Shown: one piece after another, positions 42,544 through 51,753 of the stretch | How the letters are laid out: every line of letters begins with the position of its first letter | Numbering within the stretch: the stretch's first letter is position 1 | From: UBA5239 sp040394635 | Lineage (GTDB): Bacteria; Verrucomicrobiota; Lentisphaeria; Victivallales; Victivallaceae | DNA: 64,000 nucleotides | NCBI GenBank assembly: GCA_040394635.1 | Contig: JBEBRW010000001.1 | Span: 248,001 to 312,000, forward strand | Direction of reading: 5' to 3' | The notes under the pieces: model-generated | Database searches by the model: none | Told to the model about the DNA's origin: nothing | The model's input: the letters and a program-made list of their open reading frames with translations, nothing else | Position numbers and translations under genes: made by a program

Positions 42544-43338
42544 ATGAGAATATGGATTTTACTGGTGGGTGCGGCGCTGATCGCCGGCGGTTGCGCCTCC
42601 GCCCCGGAGAAAACTGATATGGACGAAAAGCCCCTGCAGCATACACTGCGTTTCCACTTCCCCGCCAATCCCGAATGCGAAAAACAGGAGCTGGCGGTGA
42701 CGATTCACGGCCTGACCCACAACGGGCTCCACATGTACACCATGGCCAAATTCCTGGCATCCAGGGGCTATGAAGCCTACTGCTTCGACTACCGCACCAC
42801 CCGCGGCACCGTGCAGGAACACGCCATCGAGTTCAAAGCATTCCTGGAAACCCTCTCCCGCAAATATCCCGATTACCCCATCAACATCGTGACCCACAGC
42901 ATGGGCGGCCTGGTCACCCGCCAAACCCTCGGGCACCTCTGCGACAACCAACCATGCAGCCCGGGCGAACTGCTCACCCGCAAGCGGATCAAGCGCATCG
43001 TCATGCTGGCCCCGCCGAACCGCGGCTCCAAAGTCGCCTCGGCCGCCGTTAAATACGTCCCCTTCAGCCCCAACATCATGGAGCCGTTGCCGGATCTCTC
43101 CTACGGCGAAGACTCCCCGGTGCACAAAATTCCGGTTCCCTCCGGCATTCCAATCGGCATCATCGCCGCCTCCGCGGATATCGCCGTGCCGCGAGACTCC
43201 ACCTCGCTGGAAAACCAAACCGACTACCTGGTCATGACCTCATCCCACAGCTTCATCATGATGCGTACCAAGGTCCAGCGCCAGGTCCTCGAATTCTTCC
43301 AAAACGCCAAGTTCAAAAAAGAAGAACCCGGCACCTGA
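42544..43338 (+). CDS. Lipoprotein-like alpha/beta-hydrolase (lipase fold)
   Basis: 264 residues. The signal MRIWILLVGAALIAGGCAS with Cys17 suggests a lipoprotein, although the -3 residue is Ala. An oxyanion HGLTHNG segment (~55) and the nucleophile elbow THSMGG (Ser119) are of lipase/PGAP1-like type, with APPNRGSK following. The catalytic Asp and His likely lie in ASADIAVPRDS and SSHSFIM. It would act in the periplasm or outer membrane on lipid or ester substrates. Single gene, divergent from the phosphofructokinase gene. Confidence 0.86.
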   Translation: MRIWILLVGAALIAGGCASAPEKTDMDEKPLQHTLRFHFPANPECEKQELAVTIHGLTHNGLHMYTMAKFLASRGYEAYCFDYRTTRGTVQEHAIEFKAFLETLSRKYPDYPINIVTHSMGGLVTRQTLGHLCDNQPCSPGELLTRKRIKRIVMLAPPNRGSKVASAAVKYVPFSPNIMEPLPDLSYGEDSPVHKIPVPSGIPIGIIAASADIAVPRDSTSLENQTDYLVMTSSHSFIMMRTKVQRQVLEFFQNAKFKKEEPGT

Positions 43339-43364
43339 AAATTCAGCACCGGGCTCTCTTACTT

Positions 43365-43404
43365 GAATTCTTAATTCTTAATTCTTAATTTTTAATTCTT
43401 AATT
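43365..43404. repeat. AATTCTTA octamer repeat
   Basis: About five copies of the 8-base unit AATTCTTA, one with a C to T change, between two convergent gene ends. It is simple-sequence DNA with no visible stem. Confidence 0.85.
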
Positions 43405-43406
43405 GG

Positions 43407-44852
43407 TTACCGTTTCGGCACGCCGAGCAGCGAAAGATGCTTTTCGAAGTGCTTCTGCACGGTTTCGCCGTATTCCTTTTCGAATTTATGCATGGCGGCG
43501 AAGAACAGCGGACGGATTTCCGCGTCGCGGAGAATCGGACCGTAGGTGATGTGCAGCATCTGACGCGCTTCGGCCATTTCCATCAGGGCCGGTAAATCGG
43601 CGTCGGCCATCTTGTCGACGTCGCCGATCTTGCTGATATCGGCGGTGATGTGATACAGCTTCAGCATGTCGTTGAAGGACGCCAGCGCTTTCTTGTGCAT
43701 TTTGCGGTACAGCACCGGGTCGTGTCTGGAGATCACACGAACCGCTTCCAGCCAGCTGGTGCCAGCGGTTTTCAGGTGCAGCCGCATGCCGGTCATGGAA
43801 CCGACGGTCGGGTACACGGCGAACTTGTCGCTGCCGGAGTGCACCGAAACCTTGTAGCCGCCGCAGTTGCGGGCGATGTCGGCGTGAACCTTGAACTGAC
43901 GGTCGAACTCGGCCAGGTCGCCGATATAGTCGATCGCCTTCTGGAACTCACCGATAAAGCGCGGAGCCAGCGAAGTGAATTCCACGCCGCGGAACTGCAG
44001 TTCGCCGGCGATGAAATAGTGATGGCTCGGCAGCGTCGGCGAAGTCGTCTCGTCGATGGAAATTTCCAGATCGAACTTGTCGCCGCGTTTGGATTTCAGG
44101 TGCTCATAAACCTGTTTGGCGAAGTCCAAAGCGCCGAGGTACATCACGGCGCAGCGGCGCACGGTGGCGGCGTCCATCTTGATTTCGCTGTCGCCGACCT
44201 TGATGGTCTTGTCGGCATACGTTTTCAGGACGCGTTCCTGCGTGGCGGCGTCGATTTTGGCGAAGGCTTCGTCGATCTGGGCCTGCGGCCAGTCGCCGGC
44301 GGCCGCCAGCATCACTTCCGAGAGGTCCAGCGTAATCATCGGCATACCGGCGGCCAGCGCCACGTCGATATCGACAATCTTCTTCAGGTGGTCGCCGTCC
44401 GCGCCGTAACCATCCTTATAACCGGTCTGGTAGACCATGAACACCGTGTCGTCCACCACCTGACGGTAGGTGCGGCCGGTCATGTCGAGCTCGCGCATCG
44501 ACTGCTGTGCCAGCACCGGCGTGGCCTGGTACTGCTTCACGGCGGCAATGTGGCCGACGCTGGCCAGGCCGAGACGGTCGCCGCAGCCGACGGTGGTTTT
44601 GCGGTCGCGCAGCGATACCGGCGCGGTCCACGGGAAATGCTTCCGCAACGCCGCGGCGTTCTCAGCATTCAACGGCGCTTTCTTCATTCCGCCATCGATG
44701 GCATTTCCGGCAAAATCTTTAAACACAGGGCTGTTGGCGTTACCACCGATGATCAGGAATTTTTCCTTGTCGTCACGCGCCATGGCAATGGTCACACCGT
44801 CGATCTCATTGACCGAAGTCTCGTAAACGGTTCCCGGAACTTTGTTCAACAT
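43407..44852 (-). CDS. Tagaturonate epimerase (UxaE)-like family protein
   Basis: 481 residues. TTVGCGDRLGLASVGHIAAVKQY, then PVLAQQSMRELDMTGRTYRQVVDD and GYGADGDHLK fit the UxaE/tagaturonate-epimerase family, TIM-barrel sugar-acid epimerases known from Thermotoga galacturonate use. Later DLEISIDETTSPTLPSHHYFIAGEL provides likely metal ligands (E, D, H). A role in uronate catabolism is by homology; other family members have different substrates. It is separated from the isomerase gene upstream by 181 bp holding an inverted repeat, and AAGGGAAAG lies before ATG 44852, so it may have its own promoter. Confidence 0.75.
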   Translation of the reverse strand: MLNKVPGTVYETSVNEIDGVTIAMARDDKEKFLIIGGNANSPVFKDFAGNAIDGGMKKAPLNAENAAALRKHFPWTAPVSLRDRKTTVGCGDRLGLASVGHIAAVKQYQATPVLAQQSMRELDMTGRTYRQVVDDTVFMVYQTGYKDGYGADGDHLKKIVDIDVALAAGMPMITLDLSEVMLAAAGDWPQAQIDEAFAKIDAATQERVLKTYADKTIKVGDSEIKMDAATVRRCAVMYLGALDFAKQVYEHLKSKRGDKFDLEISIDETTSPTLPSHHYFIAGELQFRGVEFTSLAPRFIGEFQKAIDYIGDLAEFDRQFKVHADIARNCGGYKVSVHSGSDKFAVYPTVGSMTGMRLHLKTAGTSWLEAVRVISRHDPVLYRKMHKKALASFNDMLKLYHITADISKIGDVDKMADADLPALMEMAEARQMLHITYGPILRDAEIRPLFFAAMHKFEKEYGETVQKHFEKHLSLLGVPKR

Positions 44853-44961
44853 TTTCTTTCCCTTTGGTTGAAGTTAAAATGTGATAACGTTAATATACGT
44901 CCCGGCTCCGATAAATCCAGCCCTTATTCCAAATATTTTTAAGAAACCACAAACACACGGA

Positions 44962-45023
44962 AACCACGGAAAAGTTTCTATAAAATTCTCCCTCTTCCGT
45001 ATTTTTCCGCGTATTCCGTGGTT
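44962..45023. repeat. Inverted repeat AACCACGGAA/TTCCGTGGTT
   Basis: Ten-base arms at 44962-44971 and 45014-45023, separated by 42 bases that hold further TTCCG copies. Left-side variants (ACACACGGAAACC) give the arm a repeated look. There is no T run, so it is not a plain terminator. The sequence resembles intergenic repeats common in this group of phyla (recollection, not checked). Confidence 0.7.
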
Positions 45024-45033
45024 AAAATATTGT

Positions 45034-46386
45034 TCAGATCTCGGCAAATTCCCAGCGCATCAGGTGAGCGAAGTCTCTCAGCAGTTCGACCTCGGCGTCG
45101 TATACCAATGCCAGGTGATGCGTTCCTCCCAGCCGGCTATAGGCCGCCAGGAAATCCGCCACCGGTACCGGCGGAGTGAACCACCCTTGATTGCCCTCTT
45201 GCGACGGACGCTTCGGGGCGTCCAGCTCAATGCGCGAAACGATCAGCCGGAAACCGTCGGCCGTCGGCGCCAGGTCGATCAGGCAGGCCGTGCCCGCCTT
45301 GAAGCACCCTGTGGCCTGCACCGGCGTCCCGGTGTCGCTGAAACCGTAGGCCGACTCATAAAGCAGCGGCTTACCGGCCGTCAGGTCGACATTGATCTCG
45401 CCCATGTGGCTCAGAAAAATCCGGTTGTCCTTCCAGTCCGGACAGAACATTTCGCTGAATGTCACGTGGTCGAACGCCCGGTTCAGCGCCGCGTTCAGCG
45501 CCGCCGTCAGTACATCCCCCTCCCCGGCATAGCCGATACCGCGCGCCATCGCCTTGGAGGCCTCCAGGAACGGCACCGTTTCCCAGCCCTGTTTTCGCTC
45601 GATGCCGAGGAAACAGATCGTAAACGCGTCGAGTTTTTCCGCCTCGATCCACTTGCGCAGTTTCAGTGATTCGCCCAGCGTGCGGCGGTATGCTTCCGCG
45701 GAGTATTTACCGTGATCGAAACGCTCCCTGTCCGCAACCATTTCCGCCGCGATTTCCGCCTCCGCCGGTGTTTGTCCGCCTTTGAACGGCACCACCGTCA
45801 TGCCGAATGTTCCCTCCGGCACCTGAAAGTCGCCCATTCCCTCGAATTGGCCACCGGCAGCTCCCACCCGCGCCGTGGAAATCTTATGCGCCATGGCCGC
45901 CGATTTCAGCGCCGCCACCGAACGGTCGATCACATCCGATTCCGTCCAGTGCCCGGCGCAGATCAGAAACGGCTTGTGATTGCGCAGCAGCAAATTGCAC
46001 ATGTCCTGAACGCCGTGAATGCCGTGATTGGCCATGAGTTTATGGATATCGTCGTAGCCGAATTCATAATCCGGGGTGGTATCGAGCACCACCAGCGGCA
46101 GTTTCGTGCTCGCCAGCGCGCCGATCGATTCGAGCGACGGCGAATACGCGAGGTGCAGCGTCACGATCGCCTCCGCTCCGGCTTCTTCGAACTGCTTCAC
46201 GGCGGCCTCGAATTCCGGCTTGATCCGGGCAATCGGGGACTTCACCACTTCGATACCGCGTTTCTCGTATTCGGCGGCGATGCTGTCGAGGAATTTCTCC
46301 ACCACCGGGCGGTAGTCCGGCTTCACTTCGTCATAAAGTTTAATATATAGTCCGAGCAAGCCGATTTTCATTGTTTTTTTCATCAT
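45034..46386 (-). CDS. L-arabinose/L-fucose isomerase superfamily protein
   Basis: 450 residues. KIGLLGLYIKLYDEVKPDYRP begins an AraA-type N-terminal domain, followed by AGAEAIVTLHLAYSPSLES, ICAGHWTESDVIDRSVAAL and AVNVDL-like metal-binding region ending in HHLALVYDAEVELLRDFA, where a His pair could bind Mn2+. It belongs to the fucose/arabinose isomerase superfamily, but the substrate is unclear and many such paralogues lack assignment. Its start overlaps the amidohydrolase stop (ATGA). A second ATG three bases on is equally possible. Confidence 0.78.
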   Translation of the reverse strand: MMKKTMKIGLLGLYIKLYDEVKPDYRPVVEKFLDSIAAEYEKRGIEVVKSPIARIKPEFEAAVKQFEEAGAEAIVTLHLAYSPSLESIGALASTKLPLVVLDTTPDYEFGYDDIHKLMANHGIHGVQDMCNLLLRNHKPFLICAGHWTESDVIDRSVAALKSAAMAHKISTARVGAAGGQFEGMGDFQVPEGTFGMTVVPFKGGQTPAEAEIAAEMVADRERFDHGKYSAEAYRRTLGESLKLRKWIEAEKLDAFTICFLGIERKQGWETVPFLEASKAMARGIGYAGEGDVLTAALNAALNRAFDHVTFSEMFCPDWKDNRIFLSHMGEINVDLTAGKPLLYESAYGFSDTGTPVQATGCFKAGTACLIDLAPTADGFRLIVSRIELDAPKRPSQEGNQGWFTPPVPVADFLAAYSRLGGTHHLALVYDAEVELLRDFAHLMRWEFAEI

Positions 46387-47399
46387 TTATCTCCGTAATT
46401 GTAGTCGTATACACTCTTGAAAAGCCGGTAGGCATTGCCGAAAAAGAGGTTCTCGATTTCGGCTTGACCGAGCCCGGCGGCCTGCGCCGCCAGCTTGATT
46501 CCGCGCAACTGTTCGTAATAGAAAAAGGTGAACTCCACCTTGCTGGACGGATCGTGTATCGAAGAGCCGATCGCGTAGTCCTCGCCCATCAGGTACGCAT
46601 ACTGATTGTTGATCTCCACCGATTTGCCGTACAGCATGGCAATCGGCGCGTCGGAACCGAAAACAATCCGTTCGCGCGGGAAGTGTCTGAAGGCGTACTC
46701 CAGCACCCATTCGTGGTTGACCATGGCGGTGTCGATCCAGGCATTCGGGCACGCCGCGATGCCGTCGAGATATCCGGTCACGTTGCTGCGGTAATACGCC
46801 CGCCCGATGTGTGCGAAAATAAACGTGGCATTCGGGTAACGGCGGCAAATGTCCACCATGTCGCGCTGGTTGACCGGGTCGGCCAGGCGCTCCGCCCGCG
46901 AGATATGCAGCGTCACGATCCAGCGCTGCGCGTTGGCCATTTCCAGGAGCGGCGCGGGCAGCATGTCGAAAACCCTCACCTCGTTTTGCGCCACGCCGCG
47001 AACAAAGTTCCAGTACGGTTTGTAACCGGTCAGGCGATTCTCCGAAACCCGCCGCCGTATTTCCTCCACCGAATCATCCGGTGACAACAGCGCCATGCCG
47101 AAACAATGCTCGCCGTCGACGCTCTGCCCGATGACCCGGTCGGCGGCCTCGCGGTCGGTCTCCAAACTCGGTGCTCCGAAAATATTGGCATAAACCTCGC
47201 GCTCCGGCATCATTTCAGCGGTCACGGCCAGCCAGTCGGCGTATTCAAATTTACCGCCGAATTTGCGCTGATACGCCTTCGGTCCGAGTTCGCCGTGAAA
47301 CGACGCACGGTCGAAAATATGCACATGCGCGTCGAAAATCTTCGCCGGCAGGAAATCCGCCAGCTCCTGTTGAAAAACCTTGCGGTCCGAATCGCTCAT
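46383..47399 (-). CDS. Amidohydrolase-superfamily (TIM-barrel) protein
   Basis: 338 residues. FDAHVHIFD provides the first HxH metal site of the amidohydrolase-2 group, FIFAHIG the third-strand His, and RIVFGSDAP the strand-8 Asp. IVTLHISRAERL supplies another His. The group includes sugar lactonases, uronate isomerase relatives and decarboxylases; here a lactonase or sugar-acid hydrolase is plausible. ATG 47399 overlaps the kinase stop (ATGA); an ATG three codons earlier (47408) is an alternative. It sits between a kinase and an isomerase. Confidence 0.8.
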   Translation of the reverse strand: MSDSDRKVFQQELADFLPAKIFDAHVHIFDRASFHGELGPKAYQRKFGGKFEYADWLAVTAEMMPEREVYANIFGAPSLETDREAADRVIGQSVDGEHCFGMALLSPDDSVEEIRRRVSENRLTGYKPYWNFVRGVAQNEVRVFDMLPAPLLEMANAQRWIVTLHISRAERLADPVNQRDMVDICRRYPNATFIFAHIGRAYYRSNVTGYLDGIAACPNAWIDTAMVNHEWVLEYAFRHFPRERIVFGSDAPIAMLYGKSVEINNQYAYLMGEDYAIGSSIHDPSSKVEFTFFYYEQLRGIKLAAQAAGLGQAEIENLFFGNAYRLFKSVYDYNYGDK

Positions 47400-48661
47400 T
47401 TTGAACATAATAATGCAGCTCCCAATGCTCCGGCGGATTGTCCGCCCACGGTTAATTTGAGTCCGGTGAATTCCGCCACCACGCCGGGCCAGACCGGACT
47501 CCGCGAGGGCCCGCCGACCATGACCGCCTCGCTGAACTTGAATGAATGCGCCTTCAGCTCGTCGAGCCGTGCGGCCAGCAGCCGCGCGGAACTCTCCATC
47601 ACCGCCCGCGCCGCCTGCGTCCGCGTGCCTTGCGGCGTGCGGTACTCGCCCGTCAGGTCGATTCGCAGGCCGTCACTGGAGCCCGCCGCAAGTTCGTCAA
47701 AAACGCGCAGCGGATGGTCCGCAACGGGCGCGATGAACTCATGCACATAACGGTCGATCGTGCGCCCGATGCGCGGTATCGAAAAAATCGCTCCCCACAG
47801 TCCATTTTCGCGCCGGGTGAAGGGGTCACAGAGCAACTCTGCCGCGATGACTTTCGCCCGCTCACGGCAGGGGAAAAATCCCACCCACGATGTGCCGCAG
47901 GAGAGCATCAACTGCCCTTCGCGGACAATCCCCGCCGCCCGCGCCGCCGCCGGATGGTCGAACGCCCCGGTATAAACCACCGTCTCCGCCGAGAGCCCGA
48001 TTTCTTTCGCCGCTTCCGCCGTCAGCGTGCCGACCGCCGTCCCGGACGGTCCAAGCGCAGGCAAATCCGCCTCGTTCAGCCCGAAGCGTGTCAACAGTTC
48101 CGGCGCGTAACACTCGCGAACCTGATCGGCCAGCAGAAACGGCGTGGCACTGGAATAATCAATCAGCTGCCGCCCCGTCAAACGATATTGTAAATAATCA
48201 TGATTCTGCGAAACAAAAGCATTCTTCAGCAATGCCGGCTCATGTTCAATGAACCACGCCAGATGCGCCGGAGGAAAAATCTCCACGCAGGGCCAGCCGG
48301 TCAGCTCACGCATATGCTCCGCCGTCAAACCGCGCAGCGCAGGCAAATCCGCCCCCTCGCCGCGCCCGTCCAGCCAGCTGATGATGTTGGTCAGCGGACG
48401 GCGCGTCTGCCGGTCCAGCAGCAGCGTGTTGCCGGAGGCCACCGCAAACGCCAGTGCGCCGACTGTTTCGCCGTTCGCGGCGGCGGCCAGTTTCCGCAGG
48501 ATTCCGGCCAGCATTTGCCAATGCGCCTCCGGGTCGATTTCAATTCCCGGAATGCCCGGAATAAACTGAACCGTCTCCTCCGCTTCCGCGATAATCTCCC
48601 GGTTGCGGACCAACGCGCCTTTGATGCGCGAAGTGCCGAGGTCGATGCCGATTTTCAGCAT
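47396..48661 (-). CDS. FGGY-family carbohydrate kinase
   Basis: 421 residues. KIGIDLGTSRIKGALV is the phosphate-1 motif, ITNIISWLDGRG and QNHDYLQYRLTG belong to the FGGY N-terminal domain, TGAFDHPAAARAAG and LMLSCGTSWVGFFP carry the catalytic Asp region and the second phosphate motif, and MVGGPSRSPVWPGVVAEFTG is the adenosine-binding end. FGGY kinases phosphorylate pentuloses, hexuloses and polyols. It overlaps the aminotransferase gene by 7 bp and the amidohydrolase gene by 4 bp. The substrate is unknown. Confidence 0.92.
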   Translation of the reverse strand: MLKIGIDLGTSRIKGALVRNREIIAEAEETVQFIPGIPGIEIDPEAHWQMLAGILRKLAAAANGETVGALAFAVASGNTLLLDRQTRRPLTNIISWLDGRGEGADLPALRGLTAEHMRELTGWPCVEIFPPAHLAWFIEHEPALLKNAFVSQNHDYLQYRLTGRQLIDYSSATPFLLADQVRECYAPELLTRFGLNEADLPALGPSGTAVGTLTAEAAKEIGLSAETVVYTGAFDHPAAARAAGIVREGQLMLSCGTSWVGFFPCRERAKVIAAELLCDPFTRRENGLWGAIFSIPRIGRTIDRYVHEFIAPVADHPLRVFDELAAGSSDGLRIDLTGEYRTPQGTRTQAARAVMESSARLLAARLDELKAHSFKFSEAVMVGGPSRSPVWPGVVAEFTGLKLTVGGQSAGALGAALLCSK

Positions 48662-50172
48662 GACATATCCTCCAGGATTTTCCGCATGTGGCCGATCACC
48701 ATATCAGCCATGGCCCTGCTGGAAATCAGCGGCAGTTTGGTCAGTGCAGCGGGCGGACAATCGGCCTTGTACGTCTGTGCGCTCACGTCGATGCCCGCGG
48801 CACTCATGCGCTTCGAAAATCCCGCCGCTACATCGGCGCTCCGAAACACCAGCGTGGTCATCAGCCCATACCCCTCGATCTTGACCAGAATATCGGCGAA
48901 ATCCTGCATGAATTCTTTAATCCTGCCATAATAATAATCGCCGATTTCGCCGATGTGGGCGCTGTTTTCCCCGGCAAATCTCATCGTGATCAGGTACGCC
49001 AGTGAAGCCAGTTCCTCCTGACCGTTTGTGACCAGTGCGCCGAACTGATTCAGCGAATCCATTTTCCGGTTGGTCAGGATGCGCGAGGCCGGGTACTGTC
49101 CGCCCGGAAATCCCTTCCCCACCGAAACGAAATCCGGTTTGAGGCCGTAATGCAGAAACAGGAACTGCTGCGGGCACCACATGCACGACTGAATCTCGTC
49201 GACCATGGTCGGGATATCGTGTTCGCCGCAAACCTTGTGCGCATGTTGAACGAAGCGCTCGTCGAGCTTGATACCGCCATAGTTCATCAACACCAGCTCA
49301 TGGAAAAATCCGGCGATCTTCGTCGTACCGGTATCGTTTTCCGCCACGATTTTATCGAATGCCGCCGCATCATTGACCGGTACCGGAACCACCCGGAAAA
49401 GTTTTTCCGTCAGCCCGGCCGCCAGATCCGGCCACATGCCGCGCAGCACCTGCGTCAGAATCGTGGTCCCATGGTAATTTGCCTGATACCCCCCGGCCTG
49501 GTCGGCCATGACCAGGAACACCGGCGTTTTCCCGGCGTACTCCGGCTCGGGATACGTTTTGTCCAGACGGTAAAAACGCGCCAGCATCATCTTCAACCCG
49601 GCCTCGACCGCGAGGCTGCCGGTTTCGAGGTTGATCACCCGGCTCAGGGCACGCTCATCCGCCGCGTCCGGCATGGTGCCGCCATTGGCGGTGCGGACAA
49701 TCTCGCGCTCGGTCAGGCGGGTGATATAGCCGCGGGTATTGTTGTGAGTAGCGTTCGGAATACCCAGCTGCGACGCGTATTGCAGGAGTTTATAACCCGG
49801 AAACGCGTGCCCGAGCGAGGCGTGGTAGTGCTCGCTTTTGCCGATGAAATACGCCCGGCCGTCCTCGCCGATGCGGGTGCAGCCGAGTGCCGCCAGCGGC
49901 GCCATGCCGTTGTTCTGCGCCTTGGCGAACGCCCCGGTCGGAGCGCCGCCGTTTTCCCCCTTGAAGGGTGCACAGACGACCTGTCCGGTCAGCGCGGCCA
50001 AACGCTCGGCATTTGCTGCGAATTCAGCGGGGAAAAAGTCGACTTCGCGATACGCGGTTTCATGCAATTCATTCACATCCTGCCCGGTCAGGAAAGCCTG
50101 TGCGGCCACCACCGCGTCGATGTATTCGGCCCCCAGCAGACCGGCCAGTGAATAACGGATATTTTTGATCAT
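48655..50172 (-). CDS. Class III (PLP) aminotransferase family protein
   Basis: 505 residues. MVDEIQS (Asp325 binds the pyridine nitrogen) and VSVGKGFPGGQYPAS (Lys353, Schiff base) are class III aminotransferase marks. NLETGSLAVEAGLKM and HGTTILTQVLRG are further conserved loops. An N-terminal extension of ~110 residues is longer than usual. It is the first gene of the operon with its own promoter. Its presence among kinase, isomerase and uronate-type genes suggests conversion of a keto or aldehyde sugar to, or from, an amino sugar. Confidence 0.88.
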   Translation of the reverse strand: MIKNIRYSLAGLLGAEYIDAVVAAQAFLTGQDVNELHETAYREVDFFPAEFAANAERLAALTGQVVCAPFKGENGGAPTGAFAKAQNNGMAPLAALGCTRIGEDGRAYFIGKSEHYHASLGHAFPGYKLLQYASQLGIPNATHNNTRGYITRLTEREIVRTANGGTMPDAADERALSRVINLETGSLAVEAGLKMMLARFYRLDKTYPEPEYAGKTPVFLVMADQAGGYQANYHGTTILTQVLRGMWPDLAAGLTEKLFRVVPVPVNDAAAFDKIVAENDTGTTKIAGFFHELVLMNYGGIKLDERFVQHAHKVCGEHDIPTMVDEIQSCMWCPQQFLFLHYGLKPDFVSVGKGFPGGQYPASRILTNRKMDSLNQFGALVTNGQEELASLAYLITMRFAGENSAHIGEIGDYYYGRIKEFMQDFADILVKIEGYGLMTTLVFRSADVAAGFSKRMSAAGIDVSAQTYKADCPPAALTKLPLISSRAMADMVIGHMRKILEDMSC

Positions 50173-50213
50173 ATCATCTCCTGCAGTTACAGATCAGCAT
50201 TGTTTCTACTATC

Positions 50214-50242
50214 AGTATACTGCAGGAAATTCTATTCAGCAA
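50214..50242 (-). promoter_or_regulatory. Promoter of the aminotransferase-kinase operon
   Basis: On the minus strand TTGCTG (50237-50242), a 17-bp spacer and TATACT (50214-50219). The -10 lies within the 10-bp palindrome CAGTATACTG (50213-50222). A 9-bp inverted repeat, TCCTGCAGT (50179-50187) and ACTGCAGGA (50219-50227), spans the start region and may be an operator. Confidence 0.6.
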
Positions 50243-50288
50243 TTGCCCGCTATTACAGGAATGCGGTTATATTTACAGAATTGCGACT

Positions 50289-51614
50289 TCACTCTTCATT
50301 CACCTTCGGCGTGTGCTTGAGCAGCAGCTTGTCGATTCGCCGGTCGTTGACGGCTTCGACGATCAGCTTGACGCGGTATTCGGGCAGCTCAAGTTCGTCG
50401 GCCCCCGAAGGCACTTCGTCGAGTTTCTCGAAAACCAGTCCGCCGAGCGTGTCGAATTCACTGTGGGGAAATTCAATTCCAGTCACTTTGGTGACTTCGT
50501 CCATTCGCATGGAACCGTCGATGCGCCAGGTATTTTCGCCGAGCTTCCTGTATCGTTCCGCCGGTTCGTCGAACTCATCGTACAGACTGCCGACGATTTC
50601 CTCGAGCAGGTCCTCGATGGTGACCAGTCCGGCGGTGCCGCCGTATTCGTCAAGGATCACCGCCATGCCGTATTTCTGGCGCTGCATGTTGCGAAAAAGC
50701 ACGTTGGCCCGCATCGACGCCGGCGCCAGGTAGACCGGCTTCAATATTTTGCCGAGTTCCGGCGTGGCGCCGTGGTTCATCTTGGCGGAAAAATAATCCC
50801 GGAAATGCAGGAAACCGATGATCTGGTCGACCGATTCGCGGTAGACCGGTATCCGGGAAAACGCGGATTCGTTCAGGCATTTTTCGACCTCCTGCGGCGA
50901 GGCGTCAATGCTGATCGCCACCACCTCGGTACGGTGCGTCATAACCTCTTCGGCCAGGATGTCGTTGAACTTGAAGATATTTTCGATCATCTGCCGTTCG
51001 TCGCTGTCGATGGTGCCGTTTTCCTCGCCGATATCGACCATCAGCCGGATTTCCTCCTCGGTGATATCGTTGCGGTCATGCGCGGCGACTTTGAAAAGCT
51101 TCAGCACTCCGCTCACCGAAAGATTGAGAATCCAGACAAAAGGCGCGGTAAGCTTCGCAAACAGCGAAATCGCCCCGGCGCTCCGCAGCGACACCGTCTC
51201 CGCGTAGCGCAGCCCGATCTGCTTCGGCACCAGCTCGCCGAAAACCAGCGACACAAACGAAAGCAGCAGCGTCACCACCACCACAGAAACCGTCTGGAGT
51301 GTACTCTCGGAAAGAAAATTGATATTGTGCCGCATCAGAAATTTGGTTAACGGCATTGCGAAAGAGTCGGCGGCAAAAGCACTCGCCAGAAACCCGGCGA
51401 AGGTCACTCCCACCTGAATGGCCGAGAGGAATCGGCCCGAATCGGCGGCCAGTCTCGCGAGCCTGCGCCCGCGGCGCCCGCCTTCCTGTTCCAGTTTGCG
51501 CAAACTGGCCGGTTTAATCGAAAGCAACGCAACTTCGGCGGATGCAAAAAATGCGTTGAGCAGGATCAGCAGCAGAAGAATCAGCAGCTGCCATAAAAGG
51601 GGGTCCTCGTCCAA
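50289..51614 (-). CDS. CNNM/CorC-type hemolysin-family membrane protein
   Basis: 441 residues. The DUF21/CNNM membrane domain (1-190; LLLLILLNAFFASAEVALLSIKP at the start, VVTLLLSFVSLVFGELVPKQIGLRYAE) is followed by two CBS motifs (DILAEEVMTHRTEVVAISID and LAPASMRANVLFRNMQRQKYGMAVILDEYGGTAGLVTIEDLLEEIVG) and a CorC_HlyC end (RIDGSMRMDEVTKVTGIEFP). The family exports Mg2+ or Co2+ or regulates such transport. The conserved E in GELVPK is intact. Confidence 0.94.
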   Translation of the reverse strand: MDEDPLLWQLLILLLLILLNAFFASAEVALLSIKPASLRKLEQEGGRRGRRLARLAADSGRFLSAIQVGVTFAGFLASAFAADSFAMPLTKFLMRHNINFLSESTLQTVSVVVVTLLLSFVSLVFGELVPKQIGLRYAETVSLRSAGAISLFAKLTAPFVWILNLSVSGVLKLFKVAAHDRNDITEEEIRLMVDIGEENGTIDSDERQMIENIFKFNDILAEEVMTHRTEVVAISIDASPQEVEKCLNESAFSRIPVYRESVDQIIGFLHFRDYFSAKMNHGATPELGKILKPVYLAPASMRANVLFRNMQRQKYGMAVILDEYGGTAGLVTIEDLLEEIVGSLYDEFDEPAERYRKLGENTWRIDGSMRMDEVTKVTGIEFPHSEFDTLGGLVFEKLDEVPSGADELELPEYRVKLIVEAVNDRRIDKLLLKHTPKVNEE

Positions 51615-51753
51615 AATAATCCTTTTGTTCTATTTGCGCCCATTTTATTACGCCGGGGCTTTTGCGGCAATTATTAATATAATGTGGAAAATTCCATCTG
51701 TCGAGACCACAACAAAACATACTTTGAAGGCTGGTCAAGAAGTATAGTTTGGT

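Noticed and set aside
43365..43404. CRISPR array
   Set aside because: The units are 8 bases long and contiguous with no spacers, and no cas genes are nearby.
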